DNA from: RBG-16-66-20 sp035308765
Lineage (GTDB): Bacteria; Pseudomonadota; Gammaproteobacteria; Burkholderiales; SG8-39
Assembly: GCA_035308765.1 (NCBI GenBank)
Contig: DATGGA010000040.1
Location: 62,001 to 126,000 of the forward strand
DNA length: 64,000 nucleotides
Direction: 5' to 3'
Positions 1 to 8,258 of the stretch are shown piece by piece. The first letter of the stretch is position 1. Each line of letters begins with the position of its first letter. Made by a program: the position numbers and the translations under genes. The notes below the pieces were generated by a model. That model was not told the origin of the DNA and did no database searches. It was given only the letters and a program-made list of their open reading frames with translations.

Positions 1-673
1 CCTGAATCTGCAGGAAGAGCAGCTCGACTGGATCCTCGACCCAAGCCAGTACCGGCGCGCGGAACGCGTCCATGCCCTCTATCTGGGCGCGCGTCCAGTA
101 GGGCAGCACGCGGCTGCCCTCGATGCGTCCGCGCAGGCGCAGCCCCTTGAGTTCCGGATTGACGCTCTCCAGTTCCACCGCGACCAGGTCTTCCGGCACG
201 CCATAGACCGGATACCGGTAACGATCGCTGCGGGTGCGGCTGCCCTGCAGGATCGGTTCGTAGTAGCCCGTGATCGTGCCTTCGGCGCCGCCGCTGGCCG
301 GTATCACCGACCAGGCGCTGAACGTCGTCTCGACGAAGCGTCGCGCCGCGTTCTCGTCGTTTGCGGGAACCGCCAGCGCGGCGTCGCAGGCGCGGCGCAG
401 CGGATGCGACGCCGCGATCCAGGAGCAGCCGGCGGCGAAGGCGCGCACCCCTGGCGCCATGGCGGCCGCCTGCCAGCCTGGAATGGCAGTAAACGGCGAT
501 TGCTGATACCCGGTTTCGGCGGGTCCCGCCGGCGCCGGGCATTGCGGGCACTCGGCGCATGCCGCAGGCGCGCAGGCGCGTTGCGGCGGCGATGGAGGAA
601 CCTCGGCGCAACCGGCAGCGATTAGAATCGCCATCAACCCGGACAGCCGGGCGAGCGGAAAGGCGCGAACCAT
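1..673 (-). CDS. mltA: Membrane-bound lytic murein transglycosylase A (3' part beyond the left edge)
   Basis: Reading leftward from an ATG at 673, the protein begins with a lipoprotein signal (two Arg, a hydrophobic stretch, then AAGC at about residues 19-22). A Cys/Pro-rich linker follows, then the MltA domain start with the typical TGYYEP motif near residue 120 and a VYGVPEDLVAVEL stretch. MltA enzymes cut the MurNAc-GlcNAc bond of peptidoglycan with formation of 1,6-anhydro-MurNAc, working from the outer membrane. The gene is cut by the window edge before its catalytic 3D-type C-terminal region. An in-frame ATG at 682 is an alternative start; neither has a good ribosome site. The start overlaps the divergent small ORF at 672. 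The anhydro-MurNAc kinase anmK (32400-33494) would act on its products. Confidence 0.85.
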   Translation of the reverse strand, partial: MVRAFPLARLSGLMAILIAAGCAEVPPSPPQRACAPAACAECPQCPAPAGPAETGYQQSPFTAIPGWQAAAMAPGVRAFAAGCSWIAASHPLRRACDAALAVPANDENAARRFVETTFSAWSVIPASGGAEGTITGYYEPILQGSRTRSDRYRYPVYGVPEDLVAVELESVNPELKGLRLRGRIEGSRVLPYWTRAQIEGMDAFRAPVLAWVEDPVELLFLQIQ

Positions 674-788
674 GTGGGTCATTTATGTCGAAATGGGCGT
701 GGCGCTGGCGCTGTTGATTCTAATCGTCTGGTGGACCTGGCCGGCGAAGCGCCCGGACGAGGCGTCGAAGGACGATTCGAAGCCGTGA
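672..788 (+). CDS. Small single-pass membrane protein, 38 residues
   Basis: ATG at 672 with a GAAAGG-like ribosome site at about 658-662. The product is one hydrophobic helix (residues about 8-24, rich in Leu/Ile/Val/Ala, followed by Trp-Trp) and a short charged tail with Lys, Asp and Glu. The stop TGA (786-788) overlaps the GTG start of the ion-channel gene in a GTGA arrangement, so the two are probably translationally coupled. Its start codon overlaps the divergent mltA start by two bases. I do not recognise a family. It could be an accessory peptide of the channel, but that is inference from coupling only. Confidence 0.55.
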   Translation: MWVIYVEMGVALALLILIVWWTWPAKRPDEASKDDSKP

Positions 789-1948
789 GCGAAGCCGCGC
801 GAAGCGAAACTCTGCGCGCACGGGCGCACCACGTGCTGACGCGCGAGGAAGGCGGCGGCCTGCTCGGCCAGGCGATGCGCACGGGCCTCGTGCTGCTGAT
901 CGTCCTCAGCGTCACCACGGCGATACTCAAATCGGTACCGCGTATCGGACGCGCGCACGGCGACCTGCCGGATCTCATCCTGCTGCTCACGTCCATGGGT
1001 TTCATGGCCGAGTACCTGATCCGCATCTGGATCGCGCCGGACAATCCGGGCGCTGCCGGCGCGGCGCGCGAGCGCCTGCGCTATGTATTTTCGCTGCCGG
1101 GACTGGTGGACCTTGTGGCGGCAATCCCGTTCGCGCTGGCGCCGCATTTCGGATTCAACCTCGACTGGCTCGACATCGTGCCGATCTTCAAGCTGCTGCG
1201 GCACACGGCGGCGTTCCAGTTTATGGTCGAGGCGGTCTACAGCGAGCGCCGTGTGCTGGCCAGCGCCGGGGTGCTGATGCTGGCGCTGCTCGTGTTCCAG
1301 TCGAGCCTGGTCTATTACTTCGAGCGCGACGCGCAGCCGGAGAAGTTCGGCAGCATTCCCGCGGCGATGTGGTGGGGCATCGTGACGCTGACGACCGTCG
1401 GCTACGGCGACGCGGTGCCGATCACGCTCTGGGGCCGCATGGCCGGCGGCCTCACCGCGGTGATGGGACTATGCATGTTCGCAATTCCGGTCGGCATCAT
1501 CGCCTCGGCCTTCATCGAGGCGGTGCGGCGGCGCGAGTTTGTCGACACCTGGAACCTGGTGGCGAAGGTGCCGCTGTTCCGCAATCTCGATGCCGCGCGT
1601 ATCGCAGCGGTCGCGGGAGTGCTGCGCGCTCGCCGCGCAGAGCGCGGCGAGCGCCTGATCCGCAAAGGCGACCAGGCGGATTCGATGTATTTCATCGTTT
1701 CGGGCGACGTCGAGGTCGACCAGGAGACCGGCACGCCGCCGGCGCGGCTGGCCGCGGGCGATTTCTTCGGCGAAATCGCCCTGATCGCGGACCGCGCGCG
1801 CACCGCCACCATCACCGCGCTCGCGCCATGCAAGCTGCTCGTGCTGCACAAGGATGATTTCGAGAGTTTCATGAACGCGCACCCGGGGCTGCGGGACGCG
1901 GTGAGCGTTGCGGCGACGCGGCGCCTCGAGGAAATCAGCGGCAGATAG
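785..1948 (+). CDS. Cyclic-nucleotide-gated potassium channel (6-TM plus cNMP-binding domain)
   Basis: The 387-residue product has several hydrophobic segments from about residue 31 to 245, a pore loop with the K+ selectivity signature TTVGYGD at 203-209, an inner helix (about 219-245), and a C-terminal cyclic-nucleotide-binding domain (about 262-375). The phosphate-binding cassette is intact: FGE around 328-330 and ARTAT with the ligand-contacting Arg339. The architecture is that of the bacterial MlotiK1 type. The S4-equivalent (about 126-145) has few basic residues, so ligand gating is more likely than strong voltage gating. I chose GTG at 785 because it overlaps the upstream stop (GTGA); an in-frame start at 674 would run through the upstream small ORF. 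Three further cNMP-related genes lie in this window. Confidence 0.88.
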   Translation: MSEAARSETLRARAHHVLTREEGGGLLGQAMRTGLVLLIVLSVTTAILKSVPRIGRAHGDLPDLILLLTSMGFMAEYLIRIWIAPDNPGAAGAARERLRYVFSLPGLVDLVAAIPFALAPHFGFNLDWLDIVPIFKLLRHTAAFQFMVEAVYSERRVLASAGVLMLALLVFQSSLVYYFERDAQPEKFGSIPAAMWWGIVTLTTVGYGDAVPITLWGRMAGGLTAVMGLCMFAIPVGIIASAFIEAVRRREFVDTWNLVAKVPLFRNLDAARIAAVAGVLRARRAERGERLIRKGDQADSMYFIVSGDVEVDQETGTPPARLAAGDFFGEIALIADRARTATITALAPCKLLVLHKDDFESFMNAHPGLRDAVSVAATRRLEEISGR

Positions 1949-1961
1949 TCCCCCGCGTGCC

Positions 1962-2966
1962 TCAACGCTGCGCTGCGCGCAGCGCCAGGATCGCATCAAG
2001 TGTCTTGCGGGCTTCCGGCAGCGTCGGACCCCGCAGCTCCACGGCGGTCCGCGCGGCCGCCTCCGCTTCCGTCAGCCGGCCGAGCGTCGCCAGCACGTGG
2101 GCGAGATTGTTGAACGCGATCGCCGATTGCGGATGCGCTTTGCTGGCGCGGCGAAAGGCGCGTTCGGAGGCCGGCAGGTCTTTCAGCGCGTACTCGACGT
2201 TGCCCAGGCCGATCAGGCCGACCAGATTGTCCGGCCAGCGCTGCAGCAGCGCGCGATAGGACGCGCGTGCTTCTGCCGGGCGTCCCGCCTGCTCGAGCGC
2301 CGCTACCGCGGCGGCGAACTCCTGCTCGGCCGCCGTGGCGGGCAGCCGGCCCGGCGGCAGCGCGAGCATCGACCAGTAGCCGCTGTCCTGCCAGAAAAAC
2401 TCGAGAAACTCGTAGCTCCATTCGTCGCGCGCCCTCTTCGCCGAGCGCGCGATGACCTTGTGCGTTTCGAGGTCGTATCCGACGATGACGGCGTAGTGCC
2501 ACACTGGAACCAGGCGGAAGCTCAGGTTCAGCAGCACCACCACGGGCGTGCCGGCGGCGACTTCGCGCAGCACCGCGTCCAGTTGCGGCGCGGGCGTGTA
2601 GGCGACGAGGCCCGAACGCCGGGTCGCCCCCAGCATTTCGGCCTGAAGACTTCCCTGCCGTCCCGGCAGGTACACCATGGACGTAGCCGATTCGACCGTC
2701 GCGGGAATCCCCGCCGCGTTGAATACCATCGCGAGGGCGGCGGGGCCGCAGAGGAAATCGTCCTGCGGATGGAACGGCACCTGCGTCAGTTCGACGTGCG
2801 GCGGCAGTCCCGGCGGCGGCGTGGCGCGCAGAGCATCGCTTTGCGGCAGCGAGATGCAGCCGCTCAGGAAAAACGTTGCCAGTGCCGCCAAAAAAAAGCC
2901 CGCGCTGCCGCGGGCTCCGTTTGCGGCGGGGCAGAACCCCGCGGCGGCTAGCTCTTGATGATCCAC
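1962..2966 (-). CDS. PA2778-like lipoprotein: C39-like cysteine peptidase domain plus TPR repeats
   Basis: The product has a lipobox (LSGC), then a papain-like C39-type domain with a Cys in FLCGPAALA about 36 residues after the lipid Cys and a His in VWHYAVIVG, followed by a C-terminal TPR-like helical region. These are the traits of the PA2778 family of secreted bacteriocin-processing-like peptidases, whose substrate is unknown. The start is uncertain: GTG at 2966 gives 334 residues and overlaps the PA2779-like gene by 19 bp; TTG at 2891 gives 309 residues. Neither has a clear ribosome site. An intrinsic terminator (2890-2916) sits exactly at this 5' end, so expression may be attenuated. It is paired with the upstream PA2779-like gene, as in other proteobacteria. 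Confidence 0.75.
   Translation of the reverse strand: MDHQELAAAGFCPAANGARGSAGFFLAALATFFLSGCISLPQSDALRATPPPGLPPHVELTQVPFHPQDDFLCGPAALAMVFNAAGIPATVESATSMVYLPGRQGSLQAEMLGATRRSGLVAYTPAPQLDAVLREVAAGTPVVVLLNLSFRLVPVWHYAVIVGYDLETHKVIARSAKRARDEWSYEFLEFFWQDSGYWSMLALPPGRLPATAAEQEFAAAVAALEQAGRPAEARASYRALLQRWPDNLVGLIGLGNVEYALKDLPASERAFRRASKAHPQSAIAFNNLAHVLATLGRLTEAEAAARTAVELRGPTLPEARKTLDAILALRAAQR
2890..2916 (-). terminator. Intrinsic terminator between the PA2779-like and PA2778-like genes
   Basis: On the minus strand a perfect 8-bp stem (2909-2916 pairing with 2897-2904, loop of 4) is followed by eight T residues (2897-2890). It lies 32 bp after the PA2779-like stop and overlaps the 5' coding region, or the TTG start, of the PA2778-like gene. 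Confidence 0.85.
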
Positions 2967-3301
2967 CAGAGCAGCAGGGCGAGCACGACGACGACGAGCA
3001 GGGCCTCGCCGCCGCCGCCCGCAGGCAGGCTGTCGATCTGGCCCGCAAGCCGGGTGACTTCGCCGTCGGTGAGCGCTGCCACGCGGTCCCGGGCGTCCTG
3101 CGCCGTGATGCCGAGAGACTGCAACTGCGCCGCAATCTCGGCGCGGCTGATCTGGCTGAGGACGGCTGCGCGCGCGGCCTGCGCCTGCGCGGCGGTCACG
3201 GCCTGGTCGGTGCCGATCATTCCGGCGTCCACCTGGAACGGCAGGCCGATCAGGCAGACGACCAGCAGGCGGCTGACAAGGCGAACGAATGAGGTTGTCA
3301 T
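2948..3301 (-). CDS. PA2779 family protein (small exported membrane protein)
   Basis: 117 residues from ATG at 3301, preceded by AAAGGGTCCAG as a ribosome site. There is an N-terminal signal-like hydrophobic segment (about 7-20), a charged helical middle with an SRAEIAAQLQSLG-type pattern followed by DRVAALTDGEV, a Gly-rich hinge and a very hydrophobic C-terminal helix ending WWIIKS. This is the layout of the PA2779 family, which is usually encoded next to a PA2778-like peptidase, as here. Function is unknown; the peptide could be a partner or substrate of the adjacent peptidase (inference). Confidence 0.75.
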   Translation of the reverse strand: MTTSFVRLVSRLLVVCLIGLPFQVDAGMIGTDQAVTAAQAQAARAAVLSQISRAEIAAQLQSLGITAQDARDRVAALTDGEVTRLAGQIDSLPAGGGGEALLVVVVLALLLWWIIKS

Positions 3302-3450
3302 CTGGACCCTTTCCTGAAAATTGTCGGGCGGATATACCCTGGTCGATGGGCAATCTAGCACACTGGCACGACGGTATAGAATGCCCCCTTTCCAGCGGGA
3401 CCACCATGCACGACAGGAACGGACTGCCGGGAGCGCAGAAGGGGGCAGAC

Positions 3451-4677
3451 ATGAAGAGCAGGCGCATCGACGGCCGTATCCTCATCTACAGCCACGACAC
3501 GATGGGCCTGGGCCATTTGCGCCGCTGCCGCACCATCGCGCATTCGCTGGTGGAGAAATTCAAGCACGTCTCGGTGCTGATCCTGTCCGGGTCGCCGATC
3601 ATTGGCAGCTTCGATTTCCGCGCCCGGGTCGATTTCGTGCGCATCCCGGGCGTGATCAAGCTGCGCAGCGGCGAGTACACCTCGCTCAACCTGCACCTGG
3701 ACATCGAGCAGACGCTCAAGCTTCGCGGCTCGATCATCCGTCACACCGCTGAAATGTTCGAGCCGGACCTGTTCATCGTCGACAAGGAGCCGATGGGCCT
3801 GCGCGGCGAGGTGCTGGAGACGCTGGAGATGCTCAAGCCGCGCGGCACGCGCCTCGTCCTCGGCCTGCGCGACGTGCTGGATGAGCCGCGCCTGCTGGAG
3901 CCCGAGTGGCAGAGAAAGAACGTGCTGCCCGCGCTGCGCGAGATGTACGACGAGATCTGGGTCTACGGCCTGCCGCAGATCTGCGATCCGCTGGAGGGCG
4001 TGTCGCTGCCGATCAGCGTGCGCCAGAAGATGATCTACACCGGATACCTGCACCGCGAGGTGCCGACGCACGGCGCGCCGCCGCGCCTACCCGAGATCAC
4101 CAACCGGCCCTACCTGCTGGTCACCACCGGCGGCGGCGGCGACGGCGAAGCGCTGATCGAGTGGGTGCTGCGCGCCTACGAGCACGACCCGCTGCTGCCC
4201 TATCCGGCGCTGCTGGTGCTGGGACCCTTCATGCAGCCGGAACGCCAGGCCGAATTCATGGACCGCGCCTCGCGCCTAAAGCGCGTGGACGCGATCACCT
4301 TCCACAGCCATCTCGAGACGCTGGTGGCGCGCGCAGCAGGCGTGGTGGCGATGGGCGGCTACAACACCTTCTGCGAAGTCCTTTCCCTGGACAAGCGCGC
4401 TCTCATCGTGCCGCGCACCGAACCGCGCCTGGAGCAGTACATCCGCATTTCGCGCGCCGCCAAGCTGGGCCTGATCTCGATGCTCGCCGACGACGGCCGC
4501 TACGATCCGGCGGTGATGGCCTCGGCGCTGCGCCGCCTGCCGAGCCAGAACCGGCCCTCCGAAATCGTAGTTCCGGGCCTGCTGGAAGGCCTGGAGAACG
4601 TCAATCGCCTGGTTGCGCCCTGGATCGAGCCCGCCGCGGCGGCACAAGAGCCCCAGGCGATTCCGCGCATAGCCTGA
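3451..4677 (+). CDS. Glycosyltransferase-family protein (GT-B fold, MurG-like C-terminus)
   Basis: 408 residues. The N-terminus (ILIYSHDTMGLGHLRRCRTIA) is the Rossmann start with the GLGH glycine-rich turn seen in MurG-like and MJ1255-like proteins. The C-terminal half carries GGGGDGEAL and GGYNTFCE, a nucleotide-sugar-binding pattern as in GT28 enzymes. I chose ATG at 3451 because of the GAAGGGGG ribosome site just upstream; ATG at 3406 would add 15 residues. A TATAGAAT box at 3375-3382 may be its -10 region. It heads a co-directional run of glycan genes, so it likely adds a sugar to a surface polysaccharide or small molecule. Donor and acceptor are unknown. Confidence 0.75.
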   Translation: MKSRRIDGRILIYSHDTMGLGHLRRCRTIAHSLVEKFKHVSVLILSGSPIIGSFDFRARVDFVRIPGVIKLRSGEYTSLNLHLDIEQTLKLRGSIIRHTAEMFEPDLFIVDKEPMGLRGEVLETLEMLKPRGTRLVLGLRDVLDEPRLLEPEWQRKNVLPALREMYDEIWVYGLPQICDPLEGVSLPISVRQKMIYTGYLHREVPTHGAPPRLPEITNRPYLLVTTGGGGDGEALIEWVLRAYEHDPLLPYPALLVLGPFMQPERQAEFMDRASRLKRVDAITFHSHLETLVARAAGVVAMGGYNTFCEVLSLDKRALIVPRTEPRLEQYIRISRAAKLGLISMLADDGRYDPAVMASALRRLPSQNRPSEIVVPGLLEGLENVNRLVAPWIEPAAAAQEPQAIPRIA

Positions 4678-4680
4678 TCG

Positions 4681-5907
4681 ATGTCCGATGGGCAGCGCGT
4701 GGGCCGCGTCGCCTTCGTTTTAAAGGGGTATCCGAGGCTTTCGGAAACCTTCATCGCCCAGGAGATCGCCGCGCTGGAGCGCCGCGGCCTGGACATCCTG
4801 ATAGTTTCGCTGCGCCACCCGACGGACGGGCGCCGGCATCCGGTGCACGACGAGATCCGCGCATCGGTCCTGTATTTGCCCGAATATCTGCTTCTCGAAC
4901 CCTTACGGGTCGTTCGCGCCTGGCTCCACCAGAGGAAAAATCCGAAATACAGGGAAACGCGGAATCTCTGGCTGCGCGACCTCGCGCGCGATCCGACGCC
5001 AAACCGCATCCGCCGCTTCGGCCAGGCGCTGGTGCTCGCGAGCGAGCTGCCGGCGGACGTACGCCGCCTGCATGCGCATTTCCTGCACACCCCGGCCTCC
5101 GTCACGCGCTATGCGGCGCTGCTTGCGGGGCTCGCCTGGAGCGGATCGGCGCACGCCAAGGACATCTGGACCTCGCCTGATTGGGAGAAGCGCGAAAAGC
5201 TGGCCTCCTGCGAATGGCTCGTGACCTGCACGGCGGCCAATCATGCGCACCTGTCGGCGCTCGCGCCGCCGGGGCGGGTGGAGCTGGTCTATCACGGCCT
5301 GGATTTTTCCCGGTTTCCTCCTGTCGAAAAAAGCACTTCAAGCAACGGCGGCAAACCGGTCGTCATTCTTTCGGTGGGCCGGCTGGTGGAAAAAAAAGGC
5401 ACTGATGTGCTGCTGGAGGCGCTCGCCCAGCTGCCCCGGGAGCCGGCCTGGCGGCTGGTGCACGTCGGCGGCGGGCCGCTCAAGGAAAAACTCGCGCGCC
5501 GCGCGCGCCAGCTGGGCATAGCGGAACGCGTGCAATGGCGCGGCGCGCGCACCCAGGACGAGTTGCTGGCGGAGTATCGCGCCGCCGACCTGTTCGCGCT
5601 CGCTTCGCGCGTTGTGCGCGACGGCGATCGCGACGGCCTGCCCAACGTGCTGGCGGAAGCGCAGAGCCAGGGGCTCGCCTGCGTGGCGACGAACGTGTCG
5701 GGGATTCCCGAGTTGATAGAAGAGGGCAGAACGGGATTGCTGGTAGAGCCGGAGTCGCCGAAAGAATTTTCTCGGGCGCTGGCGGCTTTGATCGCCGATC
5801 CCGCGCGGCGCGGGGCGCTCGGCGACGCGGGACGGCAGCGTGTGCGCGAGCGATTCGGCCTGGAAGCCAACATCGAACGCCTCGCGCGCAAGTTCGCCCT
5901 CGACTAG
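4681..5907 (+). CDS. Glycosyltransferase, GT4 family
   Basis: 408 residues, 3 bp after the previous stop. The N-terminal half begins VAFVLKGYPRLSETFI, typical of GT4 enzymes in exopolysaccharide clusters. The C-terminal half has VGRLVEKKGTDVLLEAL and the donor-site EX7E-like region (GLPNVLAEAQSQGLACVATN followed by GIPELI and GRTGLLVEP). These enzymes use retaining GT-B chemistry at the cytoplasmic membrane face. The position between two other glycosyltransferase genes suggests stepwise assembly of one glycan. Lys-rich stretches near 4930-4960 and 5320-5400 use more A/T-rich codons than the rest. Confidence 0.85.
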   Translation: MSDGQRVGRVAFVLKGYPRLSETFIAQEIAALERRGLDILIVSLRHPTDGRRHPVHDEIRASVLYLPEYLLLEPLRVVRAWLHQRKNPKYRETRNLWLRDLARDPTPNRIRRFGQALVLASELPADVRRLHAHFLHTPASVTRYAALLAGLAWSGSAHAKDIWTSPDWEKREKLASCEWLVTCTAANHAHLSALAPPGRVELVYHGLDFSRFPPVEKSTSSNGGKPVVILSVGRLVEKKGTDVLLEALAQLPREPAWRLVHVGGGPLKEKLARRARQLGIAERVQWRGARTQDELLAEYRAADLFALASRVVRDGDRDGLPNVLAEAQSQGLACVATNVSGIPELIEEGRTGLLVEPESPKEFSRALAALIADPARRGALGDAGRQRVRERFGLEANIERLARKFALD

Positions 5908-5935
5908 CGCTGCACGCGGCGGACTAGAATCCTCC

Positions 5936-7096
5936 ATGCGGATAGCGTTTTATGCGCCCCTGAAAGCCCCGACCCACGGCACGCCTTCCGGCGACAGGCG
6001 CGTCGCGGGGCTGCTGATGGAGGCGCTGGCGCGCGCGGGGCACCGCGTGGAACTGGCGTCCACTTTCCGCAGTTACGATGCGATGGGAGATGCGCCGCGC
6101 CAGGCGGCGCTGCGCGAACAGGGCATGGCGCTCGGACGTCGGCTGGCGGCGCAATGGCGCGATGCGCCGCGCGCCGCGCGCCCGGATCTCTGGTTTACCT
6201 ATCACGCCTACTACAAGGCGCCGGATTGGCTTGGGCCCGAAGCGAGCCGGGAGCTCGGCATTCCCTACGTGATCGCGGAAGCCTCGCACGCGAACAAACG
6301 CGCCGGCGGCGCCTGGGACATCGGGCACCAGGGAGCGATGGACGCGATCCGGCGCGCAGACCTGCTGCTTTGCCCCACGCGCGACGATGCGGAGGGGCTG
6401 GGCGCTATTGTCGCGGCCGGGCGCATCGCATCGCTGCCGCCGTTTCTGGATCCAGCGCCGTTTCGCGCCGCGGCGGGCAGGCGTGGGTCGGAGCGCGCGC
6501 GCTGCGCGACCGCGCATGGACTGGACGCCTCGATACCGTGGATCGCTGTAGCAGCGATGATGCGCCAGGGAGATAAACTGGCCTCGTACAGGGCGCTTGC
6601 GCAAGCGCTCGCGCGCACGCGCGATTTGCGCTGGCATTTGCTGGTCGCGGGAGATGGGCCGGCGCGAGCCGATGTCGAGGTGGCGCTGGGAGCCGCGATT
6701 CCCGGGCGCGCCGTATTTTTCGGCACGCTTGGCACGAACGAATTGGCCGCGGTCTACGCTGCCGCAGACCTCTGCGTCTGGCCCGCGTTGAATGAAGCAT
6801 ACGGCATGGCGATGCTCGAAGCGCAGGCGGCCGGGATTCCCGTGGTTTCCTGCGCCACGCGCGGCGTTCCCGACGTGGTCGAACATGGCAGGACCGGGCT
6901 ATTGGCGCCCTACGGCGACGAGCCGGCGCTTGCCGCCCTGGTGAGGGACTTGCTTGTCGACCCCGGCAAGCGCGCCCGGTTGGGCGCGGGCGCGGCGGCC
7001 TTCGTGGCAGATGAGCGTAGCGTAGAAGCCGCCGCGCTTCGCCTCGCGACCCTGCTCGCCCGGTTTTCCGAGGCGGCGGCAAAGGCGCCGGTGTGA
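5936..7096 (+). CDS. Glycosyltransferase, GT4-like
   Basis: 386 residues from ATG at 5936; a TAGAAT box sits about 10 bp upstream. The N-terminus MRIAFYAPLKAPTHGTPSGDRR has the Gly/Ser-rich donor-domain entry. The C-terminal half shows LVAGDGPARADVE, ADLCVWPALNEAYGMAMLEAQA (the acidic catalytic EX7E-type motif), GIPVVS and GRTGLLAPYGDEPAL. It is therefore a GT-B retaining transferase, probably working with its neighbours on the same saccharide. The sugar specificity cannot be read from the sequence. Confidence 0.8.
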   Translation: MRIAFYAPLKAPTHGTPSGDRRVAGLLMEALARAGHRVELASTFRSYDAMGDAPRQAALREQGMALGRRLAAQWRDAPRAARPDLWFTYHAYYKAPDWLGPEASRELGIPYVIAEASHANKRAGGAWDIGHQGAMDAIRRADLLLCPTRDDAEGLGAIVAAGRIASLPPFLDPAPFRAAAGRRGSERARCATAHGLDASIPWIAVAAMMRQGDKLASYRALAQALARTRDLRWHLLVAGDGPARADVEVALGAAIPGRAVFFGTLGTNELAAVYAAADLCVWPALNEAYGMAMLEAQAAGIPVVSCATRGVPDVVEHGRTGLLAPYGDEPALAALVRDLLVDPGKRARLGAGAAAFVADERSVEAAALRLATLLARFSEAAAKAPV

Positions 7097-7097
7097 T

Positions 7098-8258
7098 TTG
7101 AGCGGCCGGCGCGTATTCATTTACGTTCAGCACTTGCTCGGGATCGGCCACCTGAAGCGGGCGGCGACGCTGGCGCGCGCCGTTGCTGCCCAGGGGATGG
7201 AAGTCACGCTCGCGAGCGGCGGCCCCCCAGTGGCGGGTATCGCTGGCGATGGCGTGAAGCTGGTGCAATTGCCCCCGGCGCGCGCAGCCGATCTTGGATT
7301 CAAGACCCTGGTCGACGATGGCGGCCGGGAAATCGATGCGGCCTGGAAGCGAAAGCGCCGCCAGGCGCTGCTTGACGCTTGGGGCGCAGCGTCCCCTCAC
7401 GTACTGGTGATCGAGCTGTTCCCATTTGGCCGCAGGCAGATGCGATTCGAACTCCTGCCGCTGCTGGAGGCGGCTGCCGGCAGGGCGCGGCGTCCGGCGA
7501 TCGCCTGCTCCGTGCGGGATATCCTTGGCGGGCAAAAGAGCTTGCAGCGTCAGGAGGAGACAGCGGGGTTCGTGGAGCGCTATTTCGACCGCGTGCTGGT
7601 GCACGCGGACCCTTCGGTGATCGGATTCGAGCGCACCTTCCCTCTCGCTGCCCGCATCTCCGGGCGGCTCGATTACACGGGATATGTCGTCGATTCCGCG
7701 AGCACATCCGGCGGCACGGCGGGGCAAGGGGAGGTCATCGTTTCCGCCGGGGGCGGCGCGGTCGGCGTCGGACTTCTGGCTGCGGCGATCCGGGCCAGGC
7801 CGCTGACGGCGCTGCGCGACCGCACCTGGCGCCTGCTCGCGGGGAACAATCTTCCGGACCGGGATTTCCAGGAGCTGGCAAAGCTTGCGGCCGGCGATGC
7901 CGGTGTCGTGCTCGAGCGGTCGAGGGCGGATTTCACGACCCTGCTGTCGAACTGCGAACTGTCGGTGAGCCAGGCGGGGTACAACACCCTGATGGAGATC
8001 GTCCAGGCGCGCGCGCGCAGCGTGGCGGTACCTTTTGCGGGCGGCCACGAAACGGAGCAAATGCTGCGCGCGCGCCGTTTCGCCGAACGCGGTTTGCTTG
8101 AGCTCGTGACGGAGCGCGATCTGAATCCCGACGCACTGGCAGCGGCGATCGAACGCGCAGCGCGCAAGCCGCGGCCGGTATCAGGCGCCATCGATCTCGA
8201 TGGCGCGAGGCGCAGCGCAGGGCTGATCGCACGGATGGCCGTCGGGAGCGCCGCGTGA
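7098..8258 (+). CDS. Glycosyltransferase-family protein with MurG/GT28-like fold
   Basis: 386 residues from TTG at 7098, one base after the previous stop. FIYVQHLLGIGHLKRAATLARA is the same GIGH-type N-terminal turn as in the first gene of this cluster. The C-terminal half has VSAGGGAVGVGLL, SQAGYNTLMEI and PFAGGHETEQ, the nucleotide-sugar pocket of GT28/MurG relatives. The resemblance to the gene at 3451 suggests two paralogous steps. Its stop overlaps the GTG of the next gene (GTGA), implying coupling. Confidence 0.75.
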   Translation: MSGRRVFIYVQHLLGIGHLKRAATLARAVAAQGMEVTLASGGPPVAGIAGDGVKLVQLPPARAADLGFKTLVDDGGREIDAAWKRKRRQALLDAWGAASPHVLVIELFPFGRRQMRFELLPLLEAAAGRARRPAIACSVRDILGGQKSLQRQEETAGFVERYFDRVLVHADPSVIGFERTFPLAARISGRLDYTGYVVDSASTSGGTAGQGEVIVSAGGGAVGVGLLAAAIRARPLTALRDRTWRLLAGNNLPDRDFQELAKLAAGDAGVVLERSRADFTTLLSNCELSVSQAGYNTLMEIVQARARSVAVPFAGGHETEQMLRARRFAERGLLELVTERDLNPDALAAAIERAARKPRPVSGAIDLDGARRSAGLIARMAVGSAA

